DNA of 64,000 bases from Eublepharis macularius (taxonomy: Eukaryota; Chordata; Lepidosauria; Squamata; Eublepharidae): positions 23,991,232-24,055,231 of the forward strand of contig NC_072794.1 of NCBI RefSeq assembly GCF_028583425.1, written 5' to 3'. Under the pieces are notes generated by a model. It did no database searches and was not told the DNA's origin. It saw only the letters and a list, made by a program, of their open reading frames with translations. The translations under genes and the position numbers were made by a program. Below are positions 12,126 through 25,800 of this stretch, piece by piece; position 1 is the first letter of the stretch, and every line of letters begins with the position of its first letter.

Positions 12126-12495
12126 CAGGGCTCATTTTGTGGGGGAACACACCGGAATGCAGTTTCAGCAGTTCCCCAAAGGGGTCACATGTCAGGTGGC
12201 CCCATCCACCTGGCTCTTGGCCGTTTTGGGCCCGTTTCAGCCTGGATTGGGGCCGAAACGGCCCGGATTGGGCCTCTGACGCCCCTTTTTGCCATTTTGG
12301 GCCCAATTTCGGCCCTGAACAGCCAGGATTGGGTCCAAAACAGCCAGGATAGGTGATGTCAGGGGGTGTGACATATGCAAATCAGTTATGCTAATGACAC
12401 ACTTCTAGTGATATCAAGGGGCATATACAAATCAGTTATGCTAATGAGTTATGCTAATGAGTTCCTCCAGCTCTTTTTCAACGAAATAACCCCTG
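12126..12495. mobile_element. Non-autonomous hAT element (CAGGG family) just upstream of FMO gene B
   Basis: The ends CAGGGCTCATTTTG and CGAAATAACCCCTG are flanked by a perfect 8-bp TSD, CCTGTGAT, at 12118-12125 and 12496-12503. A sister copy at 34756 shares the GGAACTCATTAGCAT end. The right half holds an exact octamer ATGCAAAT at 12375-12382 and three ATGCTAAT words (12388, 12438, 12451). It ends 194 bp before the first coding exon of gene B. Whether it affects transcription is unknown. Confidence 0.85.
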
Positions 12496-12689
12496 CCTGT
12501 GATAATACAGAGAGAGTACAAAAAGAGAAGAGGGAGTATGTGGATTCAAATGAAAACACCAGCTTAAAAGAAGTAACCAAAATGCTTACCGTGACATGTG
12601 GCCCTCTTGAATAATAAAAATGCTCCTTGGGATGCCACGAGTTATACCTCATGCTCAAGGAAGATGCTATTGATCTTTCCCTATTGCAG

Positions 12690-12827
12690 AGGACTATGGC
12701 CAAGAGAGTCGCTGTGATTGGGGCTGGTGTGAGTGGGCTGGCCTCCATCAAAAGCTGCCTGGAGGAAGGCCTGGAGCCAACATGCTTTGAGCGAAGCAGT
12801 GACATTGGAGGGCTATGGAGATTCACA
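12690..12827 (+). CDS. FMO gene B, first coding exon (FAD-binding)
   Basis: The acceptor AG is at 12688-12689, the ATG at 12696-12698 and the donor GTGAGT at 12828. It encodes 44 residues from [14 protein letters not shown] to WRFT and ends in phase 0. It carries the N-terminal Rossmann FAD motif. 37 of 44 residues match the equivalent exon of gene C. Confidence 0.95.
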
Positions 12828-15800
12828 GTGAGTAAAAGGCCGAAAGCTTCTAACGTCTCATAAACCACAGAGGTCCAATGAAAGATATTCAGAGAGGAGA
12901 CCAGGACTGGTGGTCAGTCAAAGGCTGACATATACACATGCTCTTTATTTACTGATGGGCAGCCCTAGTTTCTGATTTTTGTCCTTGGTAAACCAGTCCC
13001 TGATTTGCTTTTTTGGGGAAAGAGTCAGAGATGCTGGGAAAAAATATTTGGCTGTGAATTTTGTTCTTCAGATTTCAGCCTGGCCAATATTTGCGTTATC
13101 TAGTATCACAAGATGCTGCATGAAAATTTCAAAAAGTAGGGACTGGCCAGGGGGGTAAAACAGCTGACTGAGGGAGAGGGAGGGGAAACCAGGTGACTGG
13201 GCAGAGGGCAAAGGAAGGAAGATGCAAAACGGGAAGGGAGGAAATGGGAGCTGACAAGGGATGTGGGATTTCTTCCTCTGGTAAGTCCATTTTCTTTTAC
13301 TTGGTTTTAAAGTTTAAAATAATTTGTTTGTGTAAATTTCTTTGATAGCACCTCATAGTAAACAAACTCTCCAGGCAGATTACATTAAAAAATTCCATAA
13401 AACTATATTAAAACATTAATAAAAGCTGCAGCAAAGTTATATAAACATAAAACGATCAGCAATAAAATATGAAGCGTGTGGTAAGGATACACCGAGTGGT
13501 CCAATGACACATTACATTTTCTCTTCTGTTTTCATTTTAAAAGCCCTTTGATTCCTTCTGTAAAACTCTTTTACTCCTCTGCCATTTTCTATTGGAAACC
13601 AGCGGCTTTTATCTCCATGGGTGGGGGCTCTGGTGGGAGACATGCCTACCAATATTTTGGACTACTCATATTTTTCTCCAATGGAGGATATGGGCAGCTT
13701 CCTTTTTAAGGAAGGAAGTGAGAACGTGATGAATAGTTTAAAGAACCCACTTCTCTCCTCATACCAATTTTTGCCTTGAGAAAGCAGCCTAGGTAGCTGC
13801 ATTTGGAAAGGGGTGGGTGGGTGTGGAGAATTTTAAAATAAACACAGAAGAAATCTTCATGTGATCCTAATTGCCCCACACTGGGCCTTTTTCCACATCA
13901 GGGCCATTTCCACACAGCTTACCTCTCTTCGTAATGTCCCGGTAGATTGCGCAAAAAACGCAGAAGATCGCGTTTCCTCACGCGAGATTTGCACGACATC
14001 ACGTGACATGGCGCAAATCTCGCACGAGAAAATGCGATCTTCCATGTTTTTTGCACGATCTACCGGGACATTACGAAGAGAGGTAAGCTGTGTGGAAACG
14101 GCCCAGGTTTCTGTAGAAGAAGCTCAGTTTTCTGACTGCATTGTTCCCTCCACACATATTATCGTGTGCTCATTTTTGCTCTCCAGGTTTTTCCTCAAGT
14201 CTGCCCCCCCCTTTTGTTTGTTTAGACAAGTGGTCTGAAAAATTGTGGGAATACTTTAAAAAAAAAAAAACAAGGTTAGCAAAGACCAGTAAGCGATAAT
14301 GTGAGTAAAGGGGTGGGGGGAAGGATGCAGTTAAAAAGTTGAGCTGCAACAAAAAACCTGGTGTGGATAAGATGTATGTGAAAGTTGACATTAATTGGAA
14401 GAATGCTGGCAACCCCGGGCCTAATTCGAGCCAAAACAGGCCCGTTGCGGGGCGCCAGGGTGTGCCGCGGCACAGGGGCATGCTGCACTGCCCGGGGTGT
14501 GCCTATGCCACCAGGGGGCACCCTGGGGGACATGCCCCCCACTGGCCAGGTAAGTGGGGGTGGGGGGAGGAGGTGGGAATGGCCGTTCGCAGGGGAATGG
14601 CAAGCCTATGTTGTCAGCCTCTGGATGATTATTGTTGAAGATAAGATGCTGATGAGATGGGCCACAGGTCTGATCCATCAGGGATCTCCTTATGTTCTTC
14701 TCCTCTAGGAATATGTAGAGAAAGGCAGGGCAAGCATTTACAACTCGGTCTTCATGAATTCCTCCAAAGAGATGTCCTGCTTCAGTGACTTTCCGATGCC
14801 GGACCATTTTCCTAATTACTTGCACAACACCAAGTTTCTGGAATATCTGCGACTTTATGCCAAGCGCTTTGATCTGCTCAAATACATCAGGTTCAAGGTA
14901 TGTTGATTTAGAGTGGAGAGCAGCCTTTTCTACATCTGTTTCTTACTTAATTTCAGCAGACTTTAGGGAGACTTATTATAAAAACCAAATCCAATAGTAG
15001 ATAACATTGTATAAGCTAGGCTGTACATAGTACTCTGTCCTGGATGTGCTGTTGCCGTTGTTTGATCACTGGGGCAGACATATATTTTGGCAATTTTCAG
15101 TAATAATTATTGGGAAGAAGTTTGGGGATTAATCATGGACATGATGTGCTATAATTGTCTGATGAATCCTGCAGTTGCCTTGCAGGGGAGGTGTATGTAA
15201 AAAAGGTAGAGTCTATGAGGTGGATTTGGAAATTATATTGAACTTAATTATGGCCGCATGTGTGAAGATAGTTTCTTACTGGGAAAATGTACGGCTTCCT
15301 CTTGTTTCGCATTGGTACAAATGGGCTGCATTCACACATGTATTCACATTATTCTCGCACAGTTTGCAACTGGATTGTCTCTTCTGCACAAGAAAACCCA
15401 GTTGCAAAAGATTATTATTTAGCATACAAGACCCGACAATGTGTGGTTGTGGTCCAAGGATCTGTGAGGTCGCACAGATGTCAAACTGAATTTACCATTG
15501 AAAAACAGGTCACAAAACACTGAGAAATAAATTGATCAAACTTATGGGCAATGTTTGTGATGCTTTGGGATGGTAAGTATCTTCACAATGTACAGCCTAT
15601 GTTTTCTTTGCAATGTTGTAACTTAGGCTGTTTCCACACTACTCACCTTCATCCGGAACGGGGCGCAATGTCCCGAAAAAAAGGCAGAAAATAGCGTCTT
15701 CTTGCACGAGTTTTGCGCAATGCTGCGCAAAACTTGCGCGAGAAGACGCTATCTTCTGCGGGGGTTTTGCGACGTTGCACCCCGTTCCGGATGAAGGTGA

Positions 15801-18800
15801 GTAGTGTGGAAATGGCTTTAGTTTGCAGATTTTTATTTTATTTGTGTGTGTGTTTAGAAATAAATTAAAAATACTTAAAATGGTGAGTGGCTAAATTTCC
15901 AGTGGACCAAGAATCATCCCTCCCTACTGACTTAACTTTTAAAAGAAGGAACGTTGAAAGATGAAAGCATCCAGAGATGTATAATTTTAGCAGCAAACCT
16001 ACCCTTCAACAGCACAATTGCATTCAGGTCAAACATATTGGCTTGCATTTTACCCACTCTGCTTGACTGAGTTTGAAGCTGCCCCCTGCCTCAGCCCAAG
16101 GAGCCATCTCCTCGTGATCTTCTGAGCCTCTTCTAATGGAAGAAACCTTTGGGGGCCAGAGGAAGGCTTCAGATTTGGGTGAGCATGTGGGCCAAACTTC
16201 TTCTGTCACAGTCAGTGTCCTTGAGCCACAGCAAGGCATCGAATTTGGCCAAGCAGAGTAATAGAATACAAGTCTTTTTCACTGAATTTAGTGAATTCAC
16301 TGAACTCAGTCTTCCTCTTTGCAGCAGAAGTTAGCTGCATTGTAGCTCTGGATAGCTGGAAGGATGTGCCATCAGTAACTTACTTTCCCCTTCCCTATTT
16401 TTAAAGCAGGGTAAGGTAATGCACTGAGTCATTACTGACCCATGGAGGGGGGGAACGTCACATCACAATGTTTTCTTGGCAGACTTTTTACGGGGTGGTT
16501 TGCCACTGTCTTCCCCAGTCAGCTATACTTTACCCCCAGGAAACTGGGTACTCATTTTACCGACCTCAGAAGGATGGAAGGCTGAGTGAACCTTGAGCCA
16601 GCCATTTGAACCCGGCTTCCGCCAGGATCGAACTCTGGTCATGAGCAGAGCTTGGGCTGCAATACTGCAGCTTACCACTCTGTGCCACAGGGCTAGGAAA
16701 CATAAATTACCTGAATTAGAATGAATGTACTGGTGGTGCTTCAAAAGGGGGAACTTGAAAAGGTGCTTGAGAAGTGGAGAAGCAGGGCAAGACAGGTTAC
16801 TGAAGTAACATTCATTCAGTTGGCGGACTTACTCTTATGTCTGTCAATAAATGGCAAATTGGGGGCAGGGTGCTGCAACAGGTCGTGGTGTCTGTGTACA
16901 TTTGTACACACTTTGAGCTTGCATCAAAGGGCCTTCTTATACAGCAAGCTTACACTCACTTTTACACCAGTTTTAATGGCTCTTTTGCAATAATCCTGGC
17001 TGGGTAATGATTTGCTGCTGATACTGAGGATTCTGTATAAGGTATTCAGAGAATCTCAGCCCCTTCTCTCTCAAAATACAATTTCCTCTAGGAAGAAGGA
17101 ATGATCATTTTAAAAGCAATCCTACACAGAGTTACTCCATTCTAAGCCCATGGGCTTAGACTGGAGTAACTCTGCTTAGGATTTCACTGTAAATGTAGTT
17201 TCAGAGTCGTTGACTGTAAAACCAATATGTGCCAAGTCAGTGTGGCATGGTGGGCTGCGATCTGGTAGACCCGGGTTCAAATCCACAATCATCATAAAAT
17301 GCATTGGTTATCTTTAGGCTAGTCTCTCTCTGTCACACACAGACACAGCCTGGCCTACTTCACAGGGTTATTGTGAAGATAAAATAGAGCCCCGCAGTGC
17401 AGAGTGGTAAGCTGCAGTACTACAGTCCAAGCTCTGCTCACGACCTGAGTTCAATCCCAGTGGAAGCTGGGTTCAGGTAGCCGGCTCAAGGTTGACTCAG
17501 CCTTCCATCCTTCCAAGGTCAGTAAAATGAGTACCCAGTTTCCTGGGGGTAAAGTGTAGATGACTGGGAAAGGCAAACCACCCCGTAAAAAGTCTGCCAA
17601 GAAAATGTCGTGATGCAATGTCCCCCCATGGGTCAGTAATGACCCGGTGCTTGCACAGGGGACTACCTTTACCTTTAAAATAGGGGAGGGATAAAATTAT
17701 GTGTTCCATCCAGAACTCGCTGGAGGAAGAGCAGGGTTTAAAATGTACAAAAATAAATAATGTTCTTTTCTGGCTTCTTGGCAGACTGCTGTTATCAGTG
17801 TAGAAAAAACCAAAGATCACTCAGCTACAGGCCAATGGAAAGTTGCCACTCAGAGTGATGATAAGCAGGAGTCATTCGTCTTTGATGCTGTTATGGTCTG
17901 CATAGGTCACCAGATAGAAGCCTACATCCCACCGGCGGAGTGCTTTCCTGGTATGCTTTTGCTTAAGCATGTGATCCATGCATGTGAAAATCTGACAATG
18001 GTTCATCTGTTTATACTAAATGCTCCGATGTGGTCAATATGACCAGCCTATCCTGGTTGCTTCCACACCGCAAAGATTCTCCACATTCCTTCCATAGCAA
18101 CTGCAAATGCAAGTGTGTGTGTGCGGGCGATGGAGTGTCCCGCACATGACAGTTTTCTGTGCACTGTCCTCTTTGCACTGACTTTTCACTTCCACACAGT
18201 GACTCCACATAGGTCCTCACCAGGAAAAGTAGTTGCATGAGATTATCCCAAAGTAAAAATTCTTCTATAATGCTTGCCCTGTCATTGTGCTGTGTTTTAT
18301 GGCAGGTTTTGAAAAGTTCAAGGGTAAGTATCTCCATAGCCAAAACTACAAGAACCCAGAAGGATTCCAGGGGAAAACAGTAGTGATTATCGGAATGGGG
18401 AATTCAGCAGCGGACATTGCTGTGGAACTCTGTCGGAAGGCAAAAAAGGTATGCTTTTAGGAGAGTTGGGGGATGGTAAACTGGGTTGCCAGGTAGTGCC
18501 TGGCAACTGGCAAGAAGGCTGTGGGTGGGGGGCCCTGAGACGCTGGCTGTGACATCATGTCACTTTCAGTTTTTTAAAAAAGGAAGTGACACAAGTAGTT
18601 ATAGGAAAAACTATAGTTCTATCATAGAGTTTCTGATTATTCCTAGAGCCACCTTACATTACTTCCAGTTTCTTACAGGAAGTGACACGATGCTGCAGCA
18701 ATGGTGCAGTTTTTCCCCTCTCCTGCTACTGCTATGAGCAGTGGTGGGCAATGGGAGCAGGGAACAGGGGATCCTCTGCCCCCAGCAGGGGAATGGTCCC

Positions 18801-21800
18801 CTAGCAAGTAAAACACTTGAAATGGGTTCTGCAGATTCTGTTGTAATAGGTATTGTAGATAATATTATTAGTTTTCAGCTGAAATCACAATGTAGCCTAC
18901 AATGGTTATATCAGCAGTATTATGATCCTTGAAGTAGAGAGGGGTTGAGAAGAAGAAGCTGGGAATATAGAGAGAGGAAGACAGATCTAGGGGTGGGGTG
19001 GAGAATAAGGATTACATCATTAGTTTCAAAGATTTTGAAATTCACAGGGATAGTTAGATTATTATCAGTATAAACCAAAACTCATAATGTGGTATGTACA
19101 CTTCTGAGCTGCATGGAACTCTGCCTGAAGCAGGATATTCTAAAGCAATTGTACTTCTGGGCAAGTGCATGAAACCACTGCTAAGTGAAATTCTCTTACT
19201 ATTTTGTTTCTGATAAATTTTGTTTTGATTACAGAGAAACTTGAAAAGAGGGGGGGCAGGAAAGGAGGTTCAGCAAAATTTTAGAATTTCACTCTGTAGA
19301 TGCTTAGAGGCAAACAACATCTTCCCAAACCTTTCTATCCTCCTGCTAGAGCACCCCCTGGTGTGTAACATAAAACAACTGCAAGGGCTGAAGTTACAAA
19401 CAGGTGCATTGATTTTTGCACAAAGAGATTCTCTCTTTAAAGAAAAAAACAAGAGAATAAGAGGAATCAATGGTCCTACCTAAAAAAAGTGAAATTAGGA
19501 AAAAGAAATTCCCCTCCCTATAACAACGCTAGTGCATGGTGTGAACTGTGATGTTTCCAGAGAGTTTGAAAAACTGCTGCTGTCTGGCTGTGTTTGCAAA
19601 GTGTTATAACAAGTGTGCGCAAAGAGGCCCTGACCTGGATTGTCTAGGTGAGCCTGTTCTCGTCAGATCTCAGAAGCTAAGCAGGGTTGGCCTTGGTTAG
19701 TAATTGGATGGGAGACTTCCAATGAAGGCCAGGGTTGTAGAGGCAGGCAATGCAAACCACCTCTGTTAGAGTCTCTATAGATGAGATATCTTACACGAGG
19801 ATGATCAAGTGAAGAGAGATGCATTTTTAGCTGGAAAACGTAGAAGATAGGCTTAGAGCCAAGCTACAAGTGATGCCTGACACAGGTTGGACACTTGTCA
19901 GCTTCCCTCAAGTTTTGATGGGAAATGTAGGCATCCTGGTCTTGCAGCTGTAACGGAGGGCCAAGCTGTAAAACCAGGATGCCTACATTTCCCATCAAAA
20001 CTTGAGGGAAGCTGACAAGTGTCCAACCTGTGTAAGGCATCTCTTGTAGCTTGGCTCTTAGTCACTTTCACCTCTCTACAAAGAGGTGGGAGATCGCTCC
20101 TCAGAGAGTTTGTTTATTTCTTCTTTTCCTCCCCTGACTGGGAGATGAAATTAACATAGCCTTCAGGGAGGAGAAGGGGGAAGAGGAAATTAACAAACCC
20201 TCCAAGGAAGGATCTCCAAGTCTTTGTAGAGAGGTGAAAGCGACAAAGCCTTCTGCTGTGTCTCCAACATTTCCCAGCTAACAGTGCGTCTCTCTTCACT
20301 CGAGCATCCTCGTGTAAGATGTCTTGTCTATAGAGACTCTCAGTCTCTTGCCATGAAAGCCCCACCAGAGGTTGCCATAAGTCAGCTATGACTTGAGGGC
20401 ACTCTCCACCGCCACCATGTACAAAAAGAAGTTGTATATGCTCTATGGGGAAAGGTAGCTTCAAGACAGAGATCTTGAGCTGATGTGGTGCAGTGGATGA
20501 AGTGTTAGACTAGGATTGGGGACACCCAGGTTCAAGTCTGCACTCAGCCATGTAGCTTATTGAGTCACCTTGGGCCTATCAGTCTCATTCAACCTCACCA
20601 GGGTTATTGTGAGAACAAAACAGGAGAAGAACCATGTATAGTGATTGAACTCCGTGGAAGAATTCTGAGGTAAAAATGCATTCTTAGATCAATTGGGACA
20701 GCTGAATTCACTCTGGAATGTCATCAGCTTTCCTAATCTCCTTCTTTTGTTTTCCTGCAGGTGGTTCTGAGCTCTAGGGGGGGCTCCTGGGTGATGAGCC
20801 GTGTGTTTGACAACGGCTATCCCTGGGACGTTATCCTTCACACCCGCTTCAAAAACCTGCTCCTCAATCTCCTCCCTTTGGACATTGTGCGATGGATGGT
20901 AGAAAAGAAGATGAATGAATGGTTTAACCATGAAAACTATGGACTAGTGCCTCAAAACAGGTACATAAAGCTAGAAAAGAACCACTTCGAATGCTTTTGA
21001 TATCTCCAAGTTCAGCTGTCATCAATATTCTACCTTACAGGTTGGTTACAAAGTTGGCGTGGCATTCTGAGCCTGTTGAAAGAAGGGCGAGATTGAAATG
21101 TGACCAAATAATAATGTGATCCCCATTAATAATAATTGGTTTTGCTGTTTTCTGACCTCTTTTTTGTCTACCACTCCTCTCACTGTTGTGCTTTCTTTTA
21201 TCTCGATTTTTAAAAAACTATGCAGTCATTGGTTGTTGTGGGTTTTCCGGGCTTTATTGCCGTGGTCTTGGCATTGTAGTTCCTGACGTCAGGAACTACA
21301 ATGCCAAGACCACGGCAATACAGCCCGGAAAACCCACAACAACCATCGTTCTCCGGCCGTGAAAGCCTTCGACTATGCAGTCATTGCTTTTCAAACAGTG
21401 ACTTCTGGTTGGGTTGAGCTGTGTTCCAGCTGTGTGTGGCTGCTGCTCCGACAGATTTTGTTCAATTGCTAAATGCTTAGTTATCTTAGCTTTTCAAACA
21501 GGAATCTATAGTTGCCAACCTTCAAATTGGTACAAACAAAAAGAGGCTACTTTGTGAAAAGACCGAACCTAAGACAAAATGGGGTGTTTGCCCACCCAAC
21601 CAGAGGTTTAATTAATTAGCAACAAACAGTAATCTCACTAGATGGGTAATTCATAAGAAATTTATACAGCGTCAACTGCATCTGATAATAAGCGATTCTT
21701 ATATTCCCCTCAAGTAATCTTATACGCATCATTCATATACGCAGTATAAATGGAATCCCATGAAATTATCAATGTTCCTATATATAGCATTTACTCATAA

Positions 21801-22849
21801 TAAATACAATAAATATAATAAATATACAACAATGAATACAATAAATATACACAAATACACAATATGTATTATGGCCACTGTTCAAAGTCTCTTAGAGCAC
21901 AATAGAAATTCTCTTCTATTCTAATGGAATATGGCTGTTAATTGGGGTTTGCTGCTAAGATATATGCTGGTTGGGTGTGTTGAAATTCCCTTGGTGTGCA
22001 GATTTTGGTTTATATTATTATTACGCCCTTGATAAAGTTCCATGTACGAAACGAGCTAAGTTTGCTAGCTTCTTGTCGGGCCGGGAAGGGGAGGGGCACA
22101 TGCTCCTTTGCATGTGATGATCCATCCTGGAATAAGAACACAAAGATATCATTAAAAACTGAACTCTGTTTGTATGGGAATTACCCGGCCGTTTTCCACC
22201 GATGGCTCCTATCCCTTTAAGACCCTTATGATCTTCATCCTGGCATCTCTGCAAAAGAAGAGAAGAGAATTTCTATTGTCCTTTAAGAGATTTTGAACAG
22301 TGGCCATAATACATATTGTGTATTTGTGTATATTTATTGTATTCATTATTATATATTTATTATCGTCAAATAAGATCTTTCTAATGTTTTATGAATTTTA
22401 TGAATTTTTATGGCTCACTGTATATTTATTGCTGTATTGTGTTTTTAAATGATGTAATCTGCCCTGAGCCCACTTGCGGGGAGGGTGGAATAGAAATCCA
22501 ATGAAATAAATAAATATTTATCCCTGTAATGGTCCCTGATTCCAACTGTAAAGTGAACTCTCATTGGCTGTTTCCTACAATTTGATATTCCAGACATACA
22601 TGCAGGAAAGCCAGTTTGGTGTAGTGGTTAAGAGCAGCAGGACTCTAATCTGAAGAGCCAGGTTTGATTCTCCACTCCTCTGCTTGAAGCTAACTGGGTG
22701 ACCTTTGGTCAACCACAGGTTCTTGGAGATCTCTCAGCCCCACCCACCTCACAGGGTGATTGTTGTGGGGGTAATAATAATAACATACTTTGTAAACCAC
22801 TCTGAGTGGGCAATAAGTTGTTGAAAGGCCGTATATAAATTGAATGTTA

Positions 22850-22893
<44 letters not shown>

Positions 22894-25800
22894 TATGTGC
22901 ATGGTGTAATGTATGAACAGGGCATACGTGAAAGAACCAACATGTGTTCACTGTACAAATCCAACCATAGTCCAGTAATAGATAAATGTGGAGTTTCAAT
23001 CACATGTTCGGCTGTACATGCATTGAATGCAACGTAAGAATTATTGGATGCAGATATAAAGAAAAATCAAGTGTACACTCTATATGGATTGCGCATAGAT
23101 TCACTGTAACTTCTGGACAGGTCTACTAGTGTCTGTCACATATTTTAAAAATATGCCCATGGACTGCAGGGACAGCAGTTGTCTGAGGCTCAGAGGTTCT
23201 TAGCATTTCCCTGAGGGCCTAGCTATACAATATATGTGCCACAAGCCAGGTTGGAGGTCCCCTGACACTCAAATGTACCATCAGGGGACTCAGCTTACAA
23301 ACTGCTCTGTCAATTCATGGGAGAGGAGGGGTTTCCGCCTTCCCTCCCGTGCCATTTTCCCTAGTGGAAACAGCTGCAGGCAGCCCTGCTTGCTTCTTTC
23401 TTGGACTGCTCAGTCACATGATCTCAGGATACACAGATCCAATATAAGGCAAACAGCCCCTCCCCCATAGTTTTTTCCATATAGCTGGGACCTGAGGTTC
23501 AGCTCAGACATCAGGCAAAACACTAGTTTATTATAACCATGGTTTCAGTTCTCATATTAACAGACATAACTTGGTTTGCCTTGGTTTCATTGCTCTATTA
23601 TTATTTATTTAGAAAATTTCTGTGCCGCCTCTCCATGGAATCTTTCTCTGGAACCAGGGAGGGTATTGTTAGGGAATAAGCCAGAAGTAAGCCAGTATGC
23701 GTGCATTCGTACATCATGCAAAATTCTAGTTATTACTAGCTATGGTTAATAAACTGACTTCCAGATCTGATGGAGCCTAAGGTAAAGGTGCAAGCCTGTG
23801 CAAGCGCTGAGTCATTACTGACCCATGGGGGGGATGTCACATCATGACTTTTTTTGGCAGACTTTTTCTTATGGTGTGGTTTGCCATTGCCTTCCCCAAT
23901 CATCTACACTTTAGCCCCAGGAAACTGAGTACTCGTTTTAATGACCTTGGAAGGATGGAAGGCTGAGTCAACCTTGAGCCGACTACCTGAACCCGGCTTC
24001 CACCAGGATCAAACTCAGGTCATGAGGAGAGCTTGGGCTGCAGTACTGCAGCTTACCACTCTGCGCCATGGGGCTCTTTCTTGACGGAGCCTAGCTATTC
24101 ACAATTAGTGGCATGACCAACTTTCAGACAATCACCTTAACCACAGTTTGTTGAAATAAACCATTGTTTAGCATGAGAAATTGAGCCAATAGGTAAGACA
24201 TTTTGTATACTTCAAAATACTTTATGAATGCTTGCTTTATGATATTATTATTATTAACAACAACAATTTACCAACAGCATTCCTTCCAGTCTCTCAATAA
24301 TGTGCTGTCTCTTGCCTTCCAGGCTTCTATTGAAAGAGCCAGTATTCAATGATCACCTGCCAAGCCATATCATCTGTGGTGACGTGACGGTGAAACCAAA
24401 TGTCAAGGGATTCACTGAAACCTCCGCTCTTTATGACGATGGGACTGTGGAAGAGAATGTGGACGTCGTCATCTTTGCGACTGGCTACAGTACTATATTC
24501 CCCTTTCTAGACGAGTCAGTGATCAAGGTGGAAGAGAATCGTGCCCCATTGTATAAACATGTCTTCCCTCCTCACCTGGAGAAACCTACCTTGGCTGTCA
24601 TTGGCCTCATCCAGCCCCTCGGACCCATCATGCCCACCTCAGAGCTACAAGCACGCTGGGCTACACGAGTTTTCAAAGGTATGTACAGAATTGAGGGGCA
24701 GAGAGGGATTACGCATATTTAATCATTGTAATGAAATTTCGAAGGCCTGGGGAATAGGGCCTAGATGCAAAAACACCTCCCTGGCCAGTGTGCAGTAGAC
24801 GTGCTCCCGGCAGGAGCGATGATGTCACTTCCAGAAGGGATATCATTGCGCCCACTGGGTGCACCCTGGTTAGTGCCTGGTTCTCCCCTCCCTCCTGGAG
24901 GGTAAGGGCAACCATAATTCCAAAGCATCTGAAATTTCAAAGGTCAGATATTTTTTGTCATATCTTGTGCTGTAAAATCCAGTTTTGCCCTTGGAATGTG
25001 AACACAAATCGTTTCATCCAAAATAAGTAGTAACTTAGTTCAATAATGATTTTCAGCTAACCCAGATCTGGATAACTGCCTTGGATTTCTATCTATCCAG
25101 TACATTTTTATGCTATTCTTCTGTGCACATGGTTCTCTCTTTTATATGTGAAATAGGTTAGGCTAAGAGAAAGAGAGAGACTGACCCAAGGTCAACAAGC
25201 AAAATCCAAGGCAGCGTGGGGGTTCATCTTATCGCCATGTTATCTTCACAACAACCCTGTGAGGTAGAGTAGGCTGAGAGATCATGCCTGTCCCAAGGTC
25301 ACCCAGCAAACATTGTGGCCAAGTTTTGATTTGAACCTGTGGCAGTGATTCTCAGGCCCCCTCCTGGATTTTAGCCCAGGGCCCCAGAGTCACTGAGAGC
25401 CAAGGTACAAGTGACGCCTGACACAGGTTGGACACTTGTCAGCTTCCCTCAAGTTTTGATGGGAAATGTAGGCCTCCTGGTCTTACAACCTGGTTCTCCA
25501 TTTAATTGAAGTTTACAGAAGCCCCCCCCCCCACACACACACAGCGGATGGGAAGGGGGGCACCCAGCAAGAGCCTGACACCTGCACTCCCCTCCCGACT
25601 GCATGTTCTCCCTCCCATAGACTGCCGCTCTGTAAACTTCAATTAAATGGAGAGCAAAGCTGCAAGACAAGAATGCCTACATTTCCCATCAAAACTTGAG
25701 GGAAGCTGACAAGTGTCCAACCTGTGTCAGGCGTCACTTGTAGCTTAGCTCTAAGACACCCATGGGAGGGGGCACTGAGACTAAAAGAATGGGAACTTGT

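Larger units (their letters stand above)
19625..20418 (+). mobile_element. 5S-rRNA-derived SINE (split by a nested insertion)
   Basis: The left part (19625-19768) reads like 5S rRNA: CTCAGAAGCTAAGCAGGGTT, then GGTTAGTAATTGGATGGGAG, followed by GCAAACCACCTCTGTTA. The right part resumes at 20340 with GTCTCTTGCCATGAAAGCCC and TAAGTCAGCTATGACTTGA. The two halves match the 5S-Sauria type of squamate SINE. The interruption is the element at 19769-20339. A second, minus-strand copy is at 42600-42805. Confidence 0.85.

Noticed and set aside
17399-17470. tRNA gene
   Set aside because: A- and B-box-like sequence is the head of a Sauria SINE with TSD and ACCTTT tail; no cloverleaf was supported.
19640-19760. 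5S rRNA gene
   Set aside because: The 5S-like head is diverged and followed by the SINE body with CAAACCACCTCTGTTA, so it is a retroposon.
22690-23003. Poly-His / poly-Ile / poly-Met frames
   Set aside because: Translations of the (GAT)n microsatellite.
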